Shown: positions 1 to 10,277, counted from the stretch's first letter. The stretch: 64,000 nt of DNA from RYN-230 sp963704995 (GCA_963704995.1 CAVPIM010000005.1:310001-374000), one strand, 5' to 3'. Notes: generated by a model from the letters alone, not told the origin. Numbers and translations: made by a program.

Positions 1-1362
<1,362 letters not shown>

Positions 1363-1514
1363 GCCCCGATGCAGGAAAACAATCGTGCCACCACCAGGCC
1401 GGTGATCAGGCCCGTGGCGGGCAGGCGGGCTCCCGGATGATGGGCCGGCGGGCTCCGCGCGCGGCGGGCCGGCAGGCTCCCGCGCGGCGGGCCGGCCCGG
1501 CCTGCCCGGCCACG

Positions 1515-1520
1515 TACGCT
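1515..1520 (+). promoter_or_regulatory. -10 hexamer TACGCT, leaderless-type promoter
   Basis: TACGCT lies six bases before the GTG at 1527 and fits the actinobacterial TANNNT -10 consensus. The spacing would put the transcription start at or next to the start codon. No convincing -35 is visible. The preceding stretch (1442-1494) holds two near-identical GC-rich copies of a 25-27 base unit. Confidence 0.4.
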
Positions 1521-1526
1521 GCAAGA

Positions 1527-2048
1527 GTGTCCAACGGAGGAATGACCGCCAGTGCGCCGGACGCCGCCGCCACGGGCGACCGGGCGGCCACGGTGAAGGC
1601 GGATGCCGGCCGGCCGACCATCGACGTGACGCGGCTGCGGGTCGCCATCGCCCGGGTCTCGCGGAGCCTGCGCCGGCACGAGCTGGCCGGGCTGACCCCG
1701 ACCCAGCTGTCCGCGCTGGCCACCGTGGAACAGGCCGGCCCGGTGCGGCTCGGTGACCTCGCGGCGGCGGAGAAGATCGCGCCGTCCACGCTCACCCGGC
1801 TCGTCACCGTGCTGGAAGAACGCGGCTACGTACAGCGTCATCCGGTGCCGGGCGACGCCCGGGCCAGCACGCTGGTGGTCACCCCCGAAGGGCACGCGAT
1901 CCTGGAGCAGATCAGGCGGGAGAGCACCATTCTGCTCGCCGATAACCTGCGCACGCTCAGCCCGGATCAGCTCGCCGCCCTGGCCGCGGCGCTGCCCGCG
2001 CTGGAGCAGATCGCCGAGGGCCGGCCGCCGGACGCACGCGGCCGCTGA
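1527..2048 (+). CDS. MarR family transcriptional regulator
   Basis: Winged-helix DNA-binding regulator of 173 residues. The helix-turn-helix covers LTPTQLSALATV through LAAAEKIAPSTLTRLV, followed by the wing with basic residues around RHPVPGDARAS. GTG 1527 is preferred because a TACGCT hexamer sits six bases upstream. The alternative ATG at 1542 has a GGAGG only one base away, too close to act as a ribosome site. Its stop abuts the stop of the convergent thioredoxin gene. Divergence from malic enzyme makes that gene a possible target, but ligand and regulon cannot be told from sequence. Confidence 0.88.
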   Translation: MSNGGMTASAPDAAATGDRAATVKADAGRPTIDVTRLRVAIARVSRSLRRHELAGLTPTQLSALATVEQAGPVRLGDLAAAEKIAPSTLTRLVTVLEERGYVQRHPVPGDARASTLVVTPEGHAILEQIRRESTILLADNLRTLSPDQLAALAAALPALEQIAEGRPPDARGR

Positions 2049-3068
2049 TCAGAAGAGCAGGCTGGACAGGGTCGCGCGCGCCTTGGCCACCCGCGGGTCC
2101 CCAGGCGGGAAGACGTCGAACAGGCTGACCAGGTGGAGGCGGGCCCGGTCCCGCTCCTCCCCGGATGTCCTCCTGATCGTGCCGAGGAGCCGGTCGAAAC
2201 CCTCCTCGATCCGGCCGGTGGCCACCTCGATGTCAGCCACGCTCGACTGCGCGTCGACGCTGGCCGGGTCTTCCGCGGCTGCCCGGCGTACCTGGGCCTG
2301 GTCGTAGCCGCTCACCCGGCGGATCAGGTTGACCTGGGCCAGGCCCATGGCGGCCGCCGGGTTACCGGGCGAGTTCGCGAGGATCTTCTGGAAGGCGGCC
2401 GCGGCCCCGTCCATGTCGTCGCGCTCCATCGCCTGCTGCGCTTCCTCGAACGCCGGGTCGGCCATCATGGCCCCGCCGGGGCCGCCGCGCATCCCCGGGC
2501 CGCCCGGGTCACGGCCGCCCGGCTGCCCCTCGGCGGCCTGGGTACCGTCCGGCGGCCCGTTGTCCGGCTCACCGTCGGCCGCCGCGCCGCCGCTGCCGGG
2601 CATCCCCATCTGGGCGGCGACCTGCATGACCTGGCCGATCCACTGGCGGACCTGCGACTCGGGCATCGCGCCCAGGAAGCCGTCCACGACCTGGCCGCCG
2701 GCCACCGCCATCACCATCGGGATGCTCTGCACCTGGAGCGCCGCCCGCAGCTGCGGGTTCGCGTCGATGTCCACCTTGGCCAGCACCCAGTCCCCGGCGG
2801 CCTCATTGGCCAGTTTCTCCAGCACCGGGCTGAGCTGCTTGCAGGGCCCACACCATTCGGCCCACAGGTCGAGGATGACCGGCGCCGAGCGCGACCGCTC
2901 GACCACCTCGACGTTGAACGTCTCCTCGGTTACGTCGATCACGTTGCCGCCCGGCGAGCCACCCTGCTCGCCAGAGCGCGCGGCCGCCTGCTGACCGCGC
3001 TGCGCGGCGGCCTGCCGCGCACCCAGGTCAACGGCGCCGTAGAGCGAAAAGTCCCGCGGCTGCTGCAT
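2049..3068 (-). CDS. Thioredoxin-domain co-chaperone, YbbN/CnoX-like with TPR region
   Basis: 339 residues. An N-terminal leader of about 40 Ala/Gln/Gly-rich residues is followed by a thioredoxin fold with redox motif WCGPC (C73, C76 from this start). The cis-proline region is QSIPMVM. A Gly/Pro-rich linker leads to a C-terminal TPR-like part beginning FEEAQQAMERDDMDGAAAAFQ. This matches the actinobacterial tetratricopeptide thioredoxins related to E. coli YbbN, which protect proteins from oxidative damage. The ATG at 3068 has an AGGGA just upstream; an in-frame ATG at 3095 is the alternative. No signal peptide, so it is probably cytoplasmic. Confidence 0.88.
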   Translation of the reverse strand: MQQPRDFSLYGAVDLGARQAAAQRGQQAAARSGEQGGSPGGNVIDVTEETFNVEVVERSRSAPVILDLWAEWCGPCKQLSPVLEKLANEAAGDWVLAKVDIDANPQLRAALQVQSIPMVMAVAGGQVVDGFLGAMPESQVRQWIGQVMQVAAQMGMPGSGGAAADGEPDNGPPDGTQAAEGQPGGRDPGGPGMRGGPGGAMMADPAFEEAQQAMERDDMDGAAAAFQKILANSPGNPAAAMGLAQVNLIRRVSGYDQAQVRRAAAEDPASVDAQSSVADIEVATGRIEEGFDRLLGTIRRTSGEERDRARLHLVSLFDVFPPGDPRVAKARATLSSLLF

Positions 3069-3125
3069 ATCCCTATCCTGCCGCATACCAGCCATGCGTT
3101 GACCGCCGCCGTCAGCCGGTAAGCA

Positions 3126-3146
3126 AGTAGCACATTATGTGCTACT
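3126..3146. promoter_or_regulatory. Perfect 10-1-10 palindrome, autoregulatory operator of vapBC
   Basis: AGTAGCACAT-T-ATGTGCTACT is a perfect inverted repeat with one central base. It ends inside the likely -10 hexamer TACTGT (3143-3148), which lies six bases before the GTG start at 3155. The antitoxin, usually with the toxin, represses its own operon in this family. The overlap with the -10 fits steric repression. An ATG at 3137 lies inside the palindrome and is therefore an unlikely start. Confidence 0.7.
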
Positions 3147-3154
3147 GTAGTCCA

Positions 3155-3550
3155 GTGAGTGATACAAGCCAGGGCCAGCGCGGCGGCCAGGCCAGGCCAG
3201 CGTCCGGACCGCCCGCGTCCAGACCGCCCGCGTCCAGGCGGCACGCGTCCGGGCAGCAGCCCGGGCACAGCATCGGCATCCGCGAGCTGCGCCAGCACGC
3301 CAGCGTCTACGTGGACCTCGTGGAGAAAGGGGAAACGGTGGACATCACCAACCGGGGACGGCTCGTGGCCCGCCTCGTCCCGGCCCGGGACGTGGAGAGC
3401 CCGCTGGAACGGCTGATCGCGGCCGGGATCATCGAGCCGGCCGAAGATCCCGGCAGCCTGCTCGACATCGAGCCGGCCCCGCCCATCCCGCCGGGTCACC
3501 CCACGGCCAGTGAGATCCTCATGCAGATGCGCGAGGAGGAAAGATATTGA
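3155..3550 (+). CDS. vapB: Antitoxin, Phd/YefM type
   Basis: 131-residue antitoxin of a type II toxin-antitoxin pair. After a low-complexity Pro/Ser/Arg/Gly leader of about 40 residues comes the Phd/YefM DNA-binding fold: IGIRELRQHASVYVDLVEKGE, then VDITNRGRLVARLVP. The acidic, proline-rich C-terminus (PPGHPTASEILMQMREEERY) is the part expected to wrap around the toxin. GTG 3155 is chosen because it follows a TACTGT hexamer by six bases and lies outside the operator palindrome. The stop overlaps the toxin start by three bases. The leader is longer than usual for the family. Confidence 0.88.
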   Translation: MSDTSQGQRGGQARPASGPPASRPPASRRHASGQQPGHSIGIRELRQHASVYVDLVEKGETVDITNRGRLVARLVPARDVESPLERLIAAGIIEPAEDPGSLLDIEPAPPIPPGHPTASEILMQMREEERY

Positions 3551-3939
3551 TCTACCTGGACTCCTCCGCCCTGGTGAAACTGGTCCTGACGGAGCCGGAA
3601 ACCCGGGCGCTGATTCAGTGGCTCGCGGAACGAGCTGACCTCCCGCTGGTCTCAAGTGCGCTGCACCGAACGGAAGTTCCCCGGGCGGTCTGGCGGGCCG
3701 ACCCCAGCGCCCTTCCCCGCAGCCTGCGGCAAATGAGAGTGGTAGACAAGGTCACGGTCAGCACGGCCATCCTCGACTCGGCATCGGTCATCCCGCCGCA
3801 GACTCTGCGGTCAAGCGACGCCGTACACCTCGCGTCCGCACTCAGCATCCGGCGCCAGCTCACCGCGTTCGTGGCCTACGACAAGCGACTCCTCGCGGCG
3901 GCCCGGGACGCCGGGCTCCCGACTGCGAGCCCGGCCTGA
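3547..3939 (+). CDS. vapC: Toxin, PIN-domain ribonuclease VapC
   Basis: 130-residue PIN-fold RNase. The four acidic metal-binding positions are visible: D5 (YLDSSALVK), E43 (HRTEVPRA), D91 (SSDAVHLASA) and D113 (AYDKRLL). The complete set means the toxin should be active. The start is TTG at 3547, overlapping the antitoxin stop as TTGA, with a strong GGAGGA at 3535-3540. This indicates translational coupling, which keeps toxin below antitoxin. The RNA target is not predictable from sequence. Confidence 0.9.
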   Translation: MIYLDSSALVKLVLTEPETRALIQWLAERADLPLVSSALHRTEVPRAVWRADPSALPRSLRQMRVVDKVTVSTAILDSASVIPPQTLRSSDAVHLASALSIRRQLTAFVAYDKRLLAAARDAGLPTASPA

Positions 3940-4003
3940 TCCTGGGCGCGGGCGCAGCGGGCCGCAGGACCAGGGCGGCTGGGCGGGGGGCAGGGCCTCG
4001 GGC

Positions 4004-5935
4004 TCAGCAATGATGCGGCGGGGGCGGGACGTCCAGCGTCGGGTTGCGGTCGAAGAACCCGGCTGGCTTCAGCGTGAAGCCGCACCGGGCCACGGGCATC
4101 ACCGGCCAGTCCTCCAGCCGCGGGAAGTGCGTCGGCCCGAAGGTGTGCCACAGCACGATGTCGGTCCCGTCGATGTCCCGGTCGCCGCGGATGAAGTCCG
4201 GCAGGCCGGCCCCGCCCGGATGCTGATTCACGAAGTCCCCGGCCGGGTAGCGCTGCGCGGGGTCGTACCGGGTGACCCACAGGTGCTGCGTGGCGAAGCC
4301 AGCCCGGGCCGCCACCGGGGAACCCGGAGCGGCCAGCAGCACCGGGGCCGCCTCGGGGTACAGGGTGTAGCCGACCGGGTGACCGAACCGGTTGGCCCGC
4401 TCGGTGCTCACCACCCGCCAGGTGCGGCCGCGGCTGCCGTCAGCCCGCCGGGCCGCCTGTGACTCCGTGCTCAGCCGGGTGATCTCCTGCACCAGCGCGT
4501 TGCCGTACGGGTTGCCCGGTCCGGCGGGCAGCCCGGCGACGTCCACCTCCTCCACCGCGTTGTCCCGCCCGTCCACGTCCATATCGAGCCGCGCGCTGAA
4601 CAGGTGCTGGTGGGCGGGCGCGCCCAGGCCCGGCGCGATCTCGGTGGAGTGCCGGTGGTTCCCGCCCGGGTGCGCGGCCGTGAACAGGGCACCGGTCAGC
4701 TTGATCTCGCACTCAATCGTGCCGTCGAGGTAGAAGTACCAGTAGAAGCCGTAGTCGTAGTTGCCGATGGTGGCGAAGAACGAGACCACCAGGCGCCGCT
4801 GGCGGCGCGACTGGGCCGAGCCGTTGAAGATGTCCGTGTGCTTCCAGAGGATCCCGAAGTCCTCCTCGTGGATGCAGATCGCGTTGTGGATCGTCCGCGG
4901 CTCGCCGCTGTCACCAGTGACCGTGGCGTCCAGGTAGGCGATCTCGCCGAGGCAGTCGCAGCCCAGCTCCAGCGAGTTCGCCCACTTCCCGACCAGGTAC
5001 TCGCCGCTGTCGAAGTAGGTCTGCCAGTACCGGAACTTCGGGTCGCCGTAGGGCACGACCATCTCGGGGATGGAGGCCCGGTAGATGACCGGCCGGTCCC
5101 GGCCGCCGTCGCCGACGCTGATCTGGTGGAGGGTCAGCCCTTCACGGGCGTCGAAGCCGATCCGCATGGACCAGCCCTCCCAGCGCAGCAGGTGGCCGTC
5201 CAGGGTGAAACTCGGGCCCTCCGGCTGGGTGATCTCGATGGGCCGCAGCGTGGTCCGGTGCGGCCCGCGGACGGCCGGGTCGTCGTAGTCGCCGGACTCC
5301 TGCGGTACCGGCAGCACGAACTCGTCCACGAGTTCGATGACCCGCCGCTCGACCAGGTCCACGTAGGCGGCCACGCCGTCCACCGGGTGCGCCCAGGCGT
5401 AGCCGTGCTCCTCGTCCTGGACGAACGCGAGCACCCGCACCAGCCGCCGCCCGTCCTCGCCCGGGAACCCGAACGAGCCGGCCGTCAGCGGGCAGGCCCG
5501 GATCCTGGTCACGTCGTCCAGCCCGCGCCGGGCCATCGCCGCGCGCCACCCCGGATCGGCCCGGACCACCTCCTCCGCAGTGGCGAAGTCCTGGTCCATG
5601 ATCGGCACCTGCCCGTCGGCCCGCGGGTCGAGGACGCGGCGGCTGACCACCTGCCGCCGGGTCAGCGAGACGACCACGTCGCAGGACTCACCGGTGGTCA
5701 CGTTGATCAGGAACGCCCGCAGCCGGCGGTCGGGCGGCTCCCCGGCCGGGCCGAGCACCTCGTCCTTGGCGGGCTCCTCCAGCCCGTAGTAGGCGAAGCG
5801 CACCGGCCCGGCCAGCAGGCCCGCCGCGGCCAGGATGTCCCGCCCGGCCAGGTACTCGGCCGCGGCGGCCGGGTCGAGCGGGTGCGCCGAGGCTGGGCCA
5901 GGTGCCTGCGCCACGCGCAGCGCCGCGTCGGTCAT
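4004..5935 (-). CDS. Copper-containing primary amine oxidase
   Basis: 643-residue topaquinone enzyme, oxidising primary amines to aldehydes with release of ammonia and hydrogen peroxide. The cofactor tyrosine is Y393 in GNYDYG. The catalytic base is D309 in YFDSGEY, exactly 84 residues earlier, as in Arthrobacter globiformis amine oxidase (298/382). Copper ligands are H442 and H444 (HQHLFS) and H603 (THFPRLEDWP). No signal peptide, so it is cytoplasmic. It is last of three same-strand genes (dehydrogenase, permease, oxidase; gaps 58 and 55 bases), giving a pathway of amine import, oxidation and conversion of the aldehyde to an acid. The exact amine is unknown. Confidence 0.95.
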   Translation of the reverse strand: MTDAALRVAQAPGPASAHPLDPAAAAEYLAGRDILAAAGLLAGPVRFAYYGLEEPAKDEVLGPAGEPPDRRLRAFLINVTTGESCDVVVSLTRRQVVSRRVLDPRADGQVPIMDQDFATAEEVVRADPGWRAAMARRGLDDVTRIRACPLTAGSFGFPGEDGRRLVRVLAFVQDEEHGYAWAHPVDGVAAYVDLVERRVIELVDEFVLPVPQESGDYDDPAVRGPHRTTLRPIEITQPEGPSFTLDGHLLRWEGWSMRIGFDAREGLTLHQISVGDGGRDRPVIYRASIPEMVVPYGDPKFRYWQTYFDSGEYLVGKWANSLELGCDCLGEIAYLDATVTGDSGEPRTIHNAICIHEEDFGILWKHTDIFNGSAQSRRQRRLVVSFFATIGNYDYGFYWYFYLDGTIECEIKLTGALFTAAHPGGNHRHSTEIAPGLGAPAHQHLFSARLDMDVDGRDNAVEEVDVAGLPAGPGNPYGNALVQEITRLSTESQAARRADGSRGRTWRVVSTERANRFGHPVGYTLYPEAAPVLLAAPGSPVAARAGFATQHLWVTRYDPAQRYPAGDFVNQHPGGAGLPDFIRGDRDIDGTDIVLWHTFGPTHFPRLEDWPVMPVARCGFTLKPAGFFDRNPTLDVPPPPHHC

Positions 5936-5990
5936 GACAGGTCTCTCTTTCTCCTAACGGACCGTCCCGGGTCCTTGCCGCCGGCCTGGC

Positions 5991-7454
5991 CTACTCGTCG
6001 GCGATGATCGAGCCGGCCCGCTCCCCCAGCCCGGGGTCACGGCGGCTGAGCACCATGGCGTAGATCACCGCGAGCACCACGATGGCCAGCGCCGCATACG
6101 GGAACCAGTCGTACGGCGCGGCCTGCCCGGGCTTGCACAGGTAGTACACCGGCACGGCGATCGCGGCCATCCCGAGGACCGGCAGCACCAGGTGCTTCAC
6201 CACGCTGAACTCAGCCGGGTGGTACTTCCGGTAGTAGAACGGCAGGGCCAGGTTGGCCAGGAAGTAGACCACGAGGACCAGGATGGTGCCCATCGTGGAG
6301 GACTCGAAGAAGAAGTTGAGCGGGTCCATGCTCCCGGTGTGGCCGCCGATCACGTGGCCCAGCACCCAGATCAGGATGATCCCGCCGGCCAGCGCGACGA
6401 ACGCGTAGATGGCGTTCATCGGGGTCCGCCGCTCGGGGTGCACGCGGCCCAGCCAGCGCGGCAGCAGGCCCTCCCGCCCCGCGTTGAAGATCAGCCGGGA
6501 CTGCGAGTTGGCCGCCGCGATCAGCACCCCGAGGGTGGAGGTCATGCCCGCGATGTAGGCGAACGCGGCGAAGGCCGGGCCGATGTTCCCGGACACGGTG
6601 ATGAAGGGGATGGGGGCGGCGGCCAGCTTCGCCCCGTTGTAGCCGAACCCGGTCACCGTGGCGAAGGCGAACAGCAGGTAGCTGACCACCATCAGCGCGA
6701 TGGACAGGAAGACCGCGCGGGGCACGTTGCGCCGCGGGTTGCCGGTCTCCTCGGCCAGCGCGGCCGAGTTTTCCCAGCCGATGAACAGGTAGATGGCGAG
6801 CGGGAAGCCTGCGGCCAGCCCGGAGAAGCCGTTGGTGAGGTGGCTCGGCTCGAAGGGCACCGCGGACAGGTGCCCTCCGTGCTGGATGATCGCGATGACC
6901 GACACCACGACCAGGACCAGCATCTCGAACACGAAGAAGAACCCGGCCAGCTTGGTGGACACCGCCACGCCGCGCACCATCATCAGCACGGCCCCGGCCG
7001 TGAGCACCACGGTGAAGATGCCCCAGGGGATGTTCCAGCCCAGGTAGTGCTGGAGCGTGAGGGACAGGAACCCGCCGACCACGGCGAGCACCGAGGAGAT
7101 GGCGATGATGTACCCGGCCCCGCAGAGCAGCGCCGTGCTTACCGCGCTGGTGCCGCCGAACGTCTTGCCCACGAACGAGATGAACCCGCCGGTGGACGGC
7201 CGGGCCCGGGAGAACTGGGACAGCGTGTTGCCGAGCAGCGCGATGGCCACCCCGGCCGCGATGATGGTCAGCGGCGCGGCCACGCCCGCCGTCACCACCA
7301 GGAACGCGAAGCCGAAGAAGAAGCTGTAGGCCGGGCCGATGTTGGCCATCGTCGAGGCCGAGATATCCACCAGCCGGAGCGCGCCGCGGTGCAGCCGCTC
7401 CGGAGACTCCGGTGACTTGGTCTCCGAGAACGGGATGGGTGCCGCCTCGCTCAT
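5991..7454 (-). CDS. APC superfamily amino acid/amine permease
   Basis: 487 residues with about 12 hydrophobic segments. It opens with GALRLVDISASTMANIGPAYSFFFG, the first helix region of APC transporters, and has the family's WENSAALAEETGNPRRNVPRA loop. It is predicted to import an amino acid or a primary amine through the inner membrane. It lies between the aldehyde dehydrogenase and the amine oxidase in one operon, so the imported compound is most likely the oxidase substrate. That is inference from context. Confidence 0.92.
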   Translation of the reverse strand: MSEAAPIPFSETKSPESPERLHRGALRLVDISASTMANIGPAYSFFFGFAFLVVTAGVAAPLTIIAAGVAIALLGNTLSQFSRARPSTGGFISFVGKTFGGTSAVSTALLCGAGYIIAISSVLAVVGGFLSLTLQHYLGWNIPWGIFTVVLTAGAVLMMVRGVAVSTKLAGFFFVFEMLVLVVVSVIAIIQHGGHLSAVPFEPSHLTNGFSGLAAGFPLAIYLFIGWENSAALAEETGNPRRNVPRAVFLSIALMVVSYLLFAFATVTGFGYNGAKLAAAPIPFITVSGNIGPAFAAFAYIAGMTSTLGVLIAAANSQSRLIFNAGREGLLPRWLGRVHPERRTPMNAIYAFVALAGGIILIWVLGHVIGGHTGSMDPLNFFFESSTMGTILVLVVYFLANLALPFYYRKYHPAEFSVVKHLVLPVLGMAAIAVPVYYLCKPGQAAPYDWFPYAALAIVVLAVIYAMVLSRRDPGLGERAGSIIADE

Positions 7455-7512
7455 GTCCCCTCCTGCCTGGGCAATGCTGCCCGGGACGATGGCCGGCCCG
7501 GCGGGCCGGACG

Positions 7513-8985
7513 TCAGTATGGGTAGTGCACGGGCCCGGGCGCGACCGTGAGCCAGCGCCGCTGGGTGAACTCCTCGAGGTTGGCGTCGCCGCCGGAGCGG
7601 CCGCCGAGACCGGACGCGCCCATCCCGCCGAACGGCGCCAGCGCCTCGTCCTGCGGGGTGGCGTCGTTGACGTGCACCATCCCGGCCCGCAGCCGTCGGG
7701 CGACCCGCATCCCGCGGGCCGGGTCGGCGGTGAGCACCGAGTCGACCAGGCCGTAGGGAGTGTCGTTGGCGACCTGCACGGCCGTGTCGTCGTCGTCCAC
7801 CACCAGCACCGGCGCGATGGGCGCGAAGATCTCCTCGGTCCACAGGCGGCTGGACGGGCTCACGTCCGCCACCACGGTGGGCCGGAAGTAGGGGCCGTCC
7901 ACCGTGCCGCCGGCCACCACCCGGGCCCCGGTCCCGACCGCCTCGTCCAGCATCTGCCGGGCCCGCTCCAGCTGCCGGATGTTGATCATCGGGCCGAGGC
8001 CGACCTCCTCCGTGACCGTATTGCCGACCGTGATGGCCTCGGCCCGGGCGGCCAGCCCGCTGAGGTAGGCGCCGGCCACCGCGCGGTGCACGATGTGCCG
8101 CCCGGCGGTAATGCAGGTCTGGCCCTGGTAGTGGAAGGCCGACCAGGCGCCGATCATGGTGGCCTGGTCGATGTCGGCGTCGTCCAGCACCAGCAGCGCG
8201 TTGTTGCCCCCCAGTTCCAGGGAAACCTTCTTGAGCTGGCCCGCCGCCGCCTGGGCGATCCGGCGGCCCACGGTGGTGGACCCGGTGAAGTGGATCATGG
8301 CCACGTCGGGGTGGCTGACCAGCCGCTCGCCCGCCTCGACGTCGCCCGGCAGGACCTGGAGGATGCCCGGCGGCGCCCCGGCCGCCGCGAACAGCTCGGC
8401 GATGGCCAGCCCGCCGCTGCAGGGCGTCTCCGGAGACGGCTTGACCAGCACGGCGTTACCCAGGGCGAGCGCGGGGGCGACCACCCGCATGCCGAGGACG
8501 AGCGGGAAGTTCCACGGGGTGATGACGCCGACCAGCCCGAGCGGGATCCGCTCGGACAGCGAGAACCGGCAGGCGTGCCCGGAGGGCAGCAGCTCGCCGG
8601 TGGCCCGGGAGGCCAGCGCGGCCGCCTCGGTCAGCTCGCTGGCCGCGGCGGCGATCTCGTAATCGGCCTTGCCCGCGATGCAGCCGGTCTCCCGCATGAT
8701 CAGCTCGCGCCACTCCTTGGCCCGGCCGGCCAGCTCCGCGGCGGCGGCGCGCAGCAGCCCGGCACGCTCGGCGTAGGTCCGCTCGCTCCAGGCCCGCTGG
8801 GCGGGCAGCGCTGCGGCCACCGCCGCGTCGGCATCGGCCGCGCCCGCCAGCCCGGCCAGCCCGAAGATCTCCCCGGAGGCCTTGTCCCGGACCGGCAGCG
8901 TCCCGCCCTGGGCGGGACGCTGGAATGTGCCGTCCAGGAACAGCGACTCCTGCCACGCCTGCTGGCCTGTTCCCACCCGCTCCAC
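7513..8985 (-). CDS. Aldehyde dehydrogenase, benzaldehyde/vanillin dehydrogenase-like
   Basis: 490-residue NAD(P)-dependent aldehyde dehydrogenase. The binding motif TPWNFPLVLGMR, glycine motif FTGSTTVGRRI, catalytic glutamate in LELGGNN and catalytic cysteine in GQTCITAGR are all present. The overall pattern resembles benzaldehyde dehydrogenases, which would suit an aromatic aldehyde from phenethylamine- or benzylamine-like substrates; this is inference. The GTG at 8985 is the first usable start in frame. First gene of the three-gene amine operon, with a LacI-type half-palindrome 39 bases upstream. Confidence 0.92.
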   Translation of the reverse strand: MERVGTGQQAWQESLFLDGTFQRPAQGGTLPVRDKASGEIFGLAGLAGAADADAAVAAALPAQRAWSERTYAERAGLLRAAAAELAGRAKEWRELIMRETGCIAGKADYEIAAAASELTEAAALASRATGELLPSGHACRFSLSERIPLGLVGVITPWNFPLVLGMRVVAPALALGNAVLVKPSPETPCSGGLAIAELFAAAGAPPGILQVLPGDVEAGERLVSHPDVAMIHFTGSTTVGRRIAQAAAGQLKKVSLELGGNNALLVLDDADIDQATMIGAWSAFHYQGQTCITAGRHIVHRAVAGAYLSGLAARAEAITVGNTVTEEVGLGPMINIRQLERARQMLDEAVGTGARVVAGGTVDGPYFRPTVVADVSPSSRLWTEEIFAPIAPVLVVDDDDTAVQVANDTPYGLVDSVLTADPARGMRVARRLRAGMVHVNDATPQDEALAPFGGMGASGLGGRSGGDANLEEFTQRRWLTVAPGPVHYPY

Positions 8986-9023
8986 CCCAGCTCACCGTCT
9001 AGCTCGGCCATTCGCTAAGTCAT

Positions 9024-9037
9024 GGCAAGCGCTTTCC
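9024..9037. promoter_or_regulatory. LacI-family-like operator in front of the amine operon
   Basis: GGCAAG-CG-CTTTCC, a 14-base inverted repeat with one mismatched pair and the central CG typical of LacI/GalR operators. It lies 39 bases upstream of the aldehyde dehydrogenase start and downstream of the LacI-type regulator gene. A related sequence lies at 10264-10277 before the other arm of the island. Confidence 0.6.
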
Positions 9038-9098
9038 GAGTGGTGCGAACGTACCTGACCGATCAGCCCGCCCGCAAGACCCGGAATATCCCGGCCGG

Positions 9099-10205
9099 TC
9101 AGCGGCGGCCGGGACGGGGCAGGGTGCTGTCGCGGAGGATGACCTCGCCGGGCACCGGGATGACCCGCGGCTGGTCAGCCTGCTGCAGGACCAGGCTGGC
9201 GGCCATCTCGCCCATCTGCTTGAGCGGCAGCCGGACGGTGGTCAGCGGCGGGTAGATGTCGCGCAGCGTGGTGATGTCGTCGAAGCCGGCCACGCCGATG
9301 TCCCCCGGCACGGCCAGCCCCTCGGCCCGGAGCCGGGCCAGCGCCCCCACCGCCATCACGTCGTTCACCGCGAACACGCAGTCCGGCCGGGGGCCGCCGG
9401 CCGCCAGGATCGCGCTCATGGCCTGGTACCCGCCGTCCCGGGTGAACGCGCCGTGGATCACCCGCCGCGGGTCGAGGCTGACCGACCAGGCGGCCAGCCC
9501 GGCCTCGAACCCGGCCACCCGGTCCCGGGCGGTGACCAGCCCGTCCGGCCCGGCCAGCACGGCGAACTCCCGGTGGCCGAGCGCGACCAGCGCCCCGGCC
9601 AGGGCCTGCGCCCCGCTGGCGTTACCGGGCAGGATCGTGTCGATGCCGAGCAGGTCCTGGCCGACGCAGACCGCGCGGCCCCCATCGCGGGTGAACGCGC
9701 CGACCTCGGCGCGCAGCGCCGCGGTGGCCGCGGCGTCGGCGGAGCGGCTGCCGACCAGCACTACCGAGCGGGCCCGCTGGGCCCGCATCAGCGAGACGTA
9801 CTCCAGCTCGCCTGCCCCGCCCGCCGCCGTGCTGGACACGATGGCGAGCAGGCCGCCGGCGTGGCTGACCTCGATCAGCCCGGCCGCGATCGAGGAGAAG
9901 TACGGGTCGGCGATGTCGTGCACGATCACGCCCATCATCGTGCTCTGACCCGTCGCCACCGCCCTGGCCTGGAGGTTTGCCATGTACCCGAGCTCGGCGA
10001 CCGCCTTGGTGACCCGGTCGGCCAGGCGCGGGCCCACCCGTCGCGACCCCTCGTTGACCACCCGGGACGCGGTTGACAGCGAGACCCCGGCCCGGTCCGC
10101 GACATCCTGCAGGGTGACCCGGCCGAGGGGCGGCCCGGCCTGCCCGCCCCCGGCCTGCCGGGCCCCGGCCCGCGCCCGGTGCCCCCCTGGTTCCAGCTCC
10201 GTCAC
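9099..10205 (-). CDS. LacI/GalR family transcriptional regulator
   Basis: 368 residues. The N-terminal helix-turn-helix is VTLQDVADRAGVSLSTASRVVN, followed by the hinge region GYMANLQARAVATG. A periplasmic-binding-protein-like ligand domain follows, with GVIVHDIADPYFSS, FAVNDVMAVGALA and GVAGFDDI. GTG 10205 has GAGGGG seven bases upstream; the frame stays open to 10283 but without better start signals. It sits between a minus-strand amine-oxidation operon and a plus-strand sugar-type operon. LacI-like half-palindromes occur before both, so it probably controls both and itself. The sugar-binding type of ligand domain favours a sugar or polyol inducer. Confidence 0.92.
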   Translation of the reverse strand: MTELEPGGHRARAGARQAGGGQAGPPLGRVTLQDVADRAGVSLSTASRVVNEGSRRVGPRLADRVTKAVAELGYMANLQARAVATGQSTMMGVIVHDIADPYFSSIAAGLIEVSHAGGLLAIVSSTAAGGAGELEYVSLMRAQRARSVVLVGSRSADAAATAALRAEVGAFTRDGGRAVCVGQDLLGIDTILPGNASGAQALAGALVALGHREFAVLAGPDGLVTARDRVAGFEAGLAAWSVSLDPRRVIHGAFTRDGGYQAMSAILAAGGPRPDCVFAVNDVMAVGALARLRAEGLAVPGDIGVAGFDDITTLRDIYPPLTTVRLPLKQMGEMAASLVLQQADQPRVIPVPGEVILRDSTLPRPGRR

Positions 10206-10263
10206 CGCCAGCCCCCTCGCTGAGTTCCCTGGTTGACCCAGCTTCCCAGGCCACCCTAATCTG

Positions 10264-10277
10264 GGAAAGCCCTTTCC
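10264..10277. promoter_or_regulatory. LacI-family-like operator in front of the dehydrogenase operon
   Basis: GGAAAG-CC-CTTTCC, a perfect 6-2-6 inverted repeat in the 113-base divergent gap between the regulator (start 10205) and the dehydrogenase (start 10319). It shares the right half CTTTCC and overall geometry with the site at 9024-9037. This suggests one repressor acting on both arms and on its own gene. Confidence 0.65.

Noticed and set aside
4604..6007. 467-codon open frame on the plus strand
   Set aside because: Antisense to the copper amine oxidase, whose catalytic residues are all accounted for on the minus strand.
7339..9018. 559-codon open frame on the plus strand
   Set aside because: Antisense to the first aldehyde dehydrogenase; low-complexity composition and no motifs.
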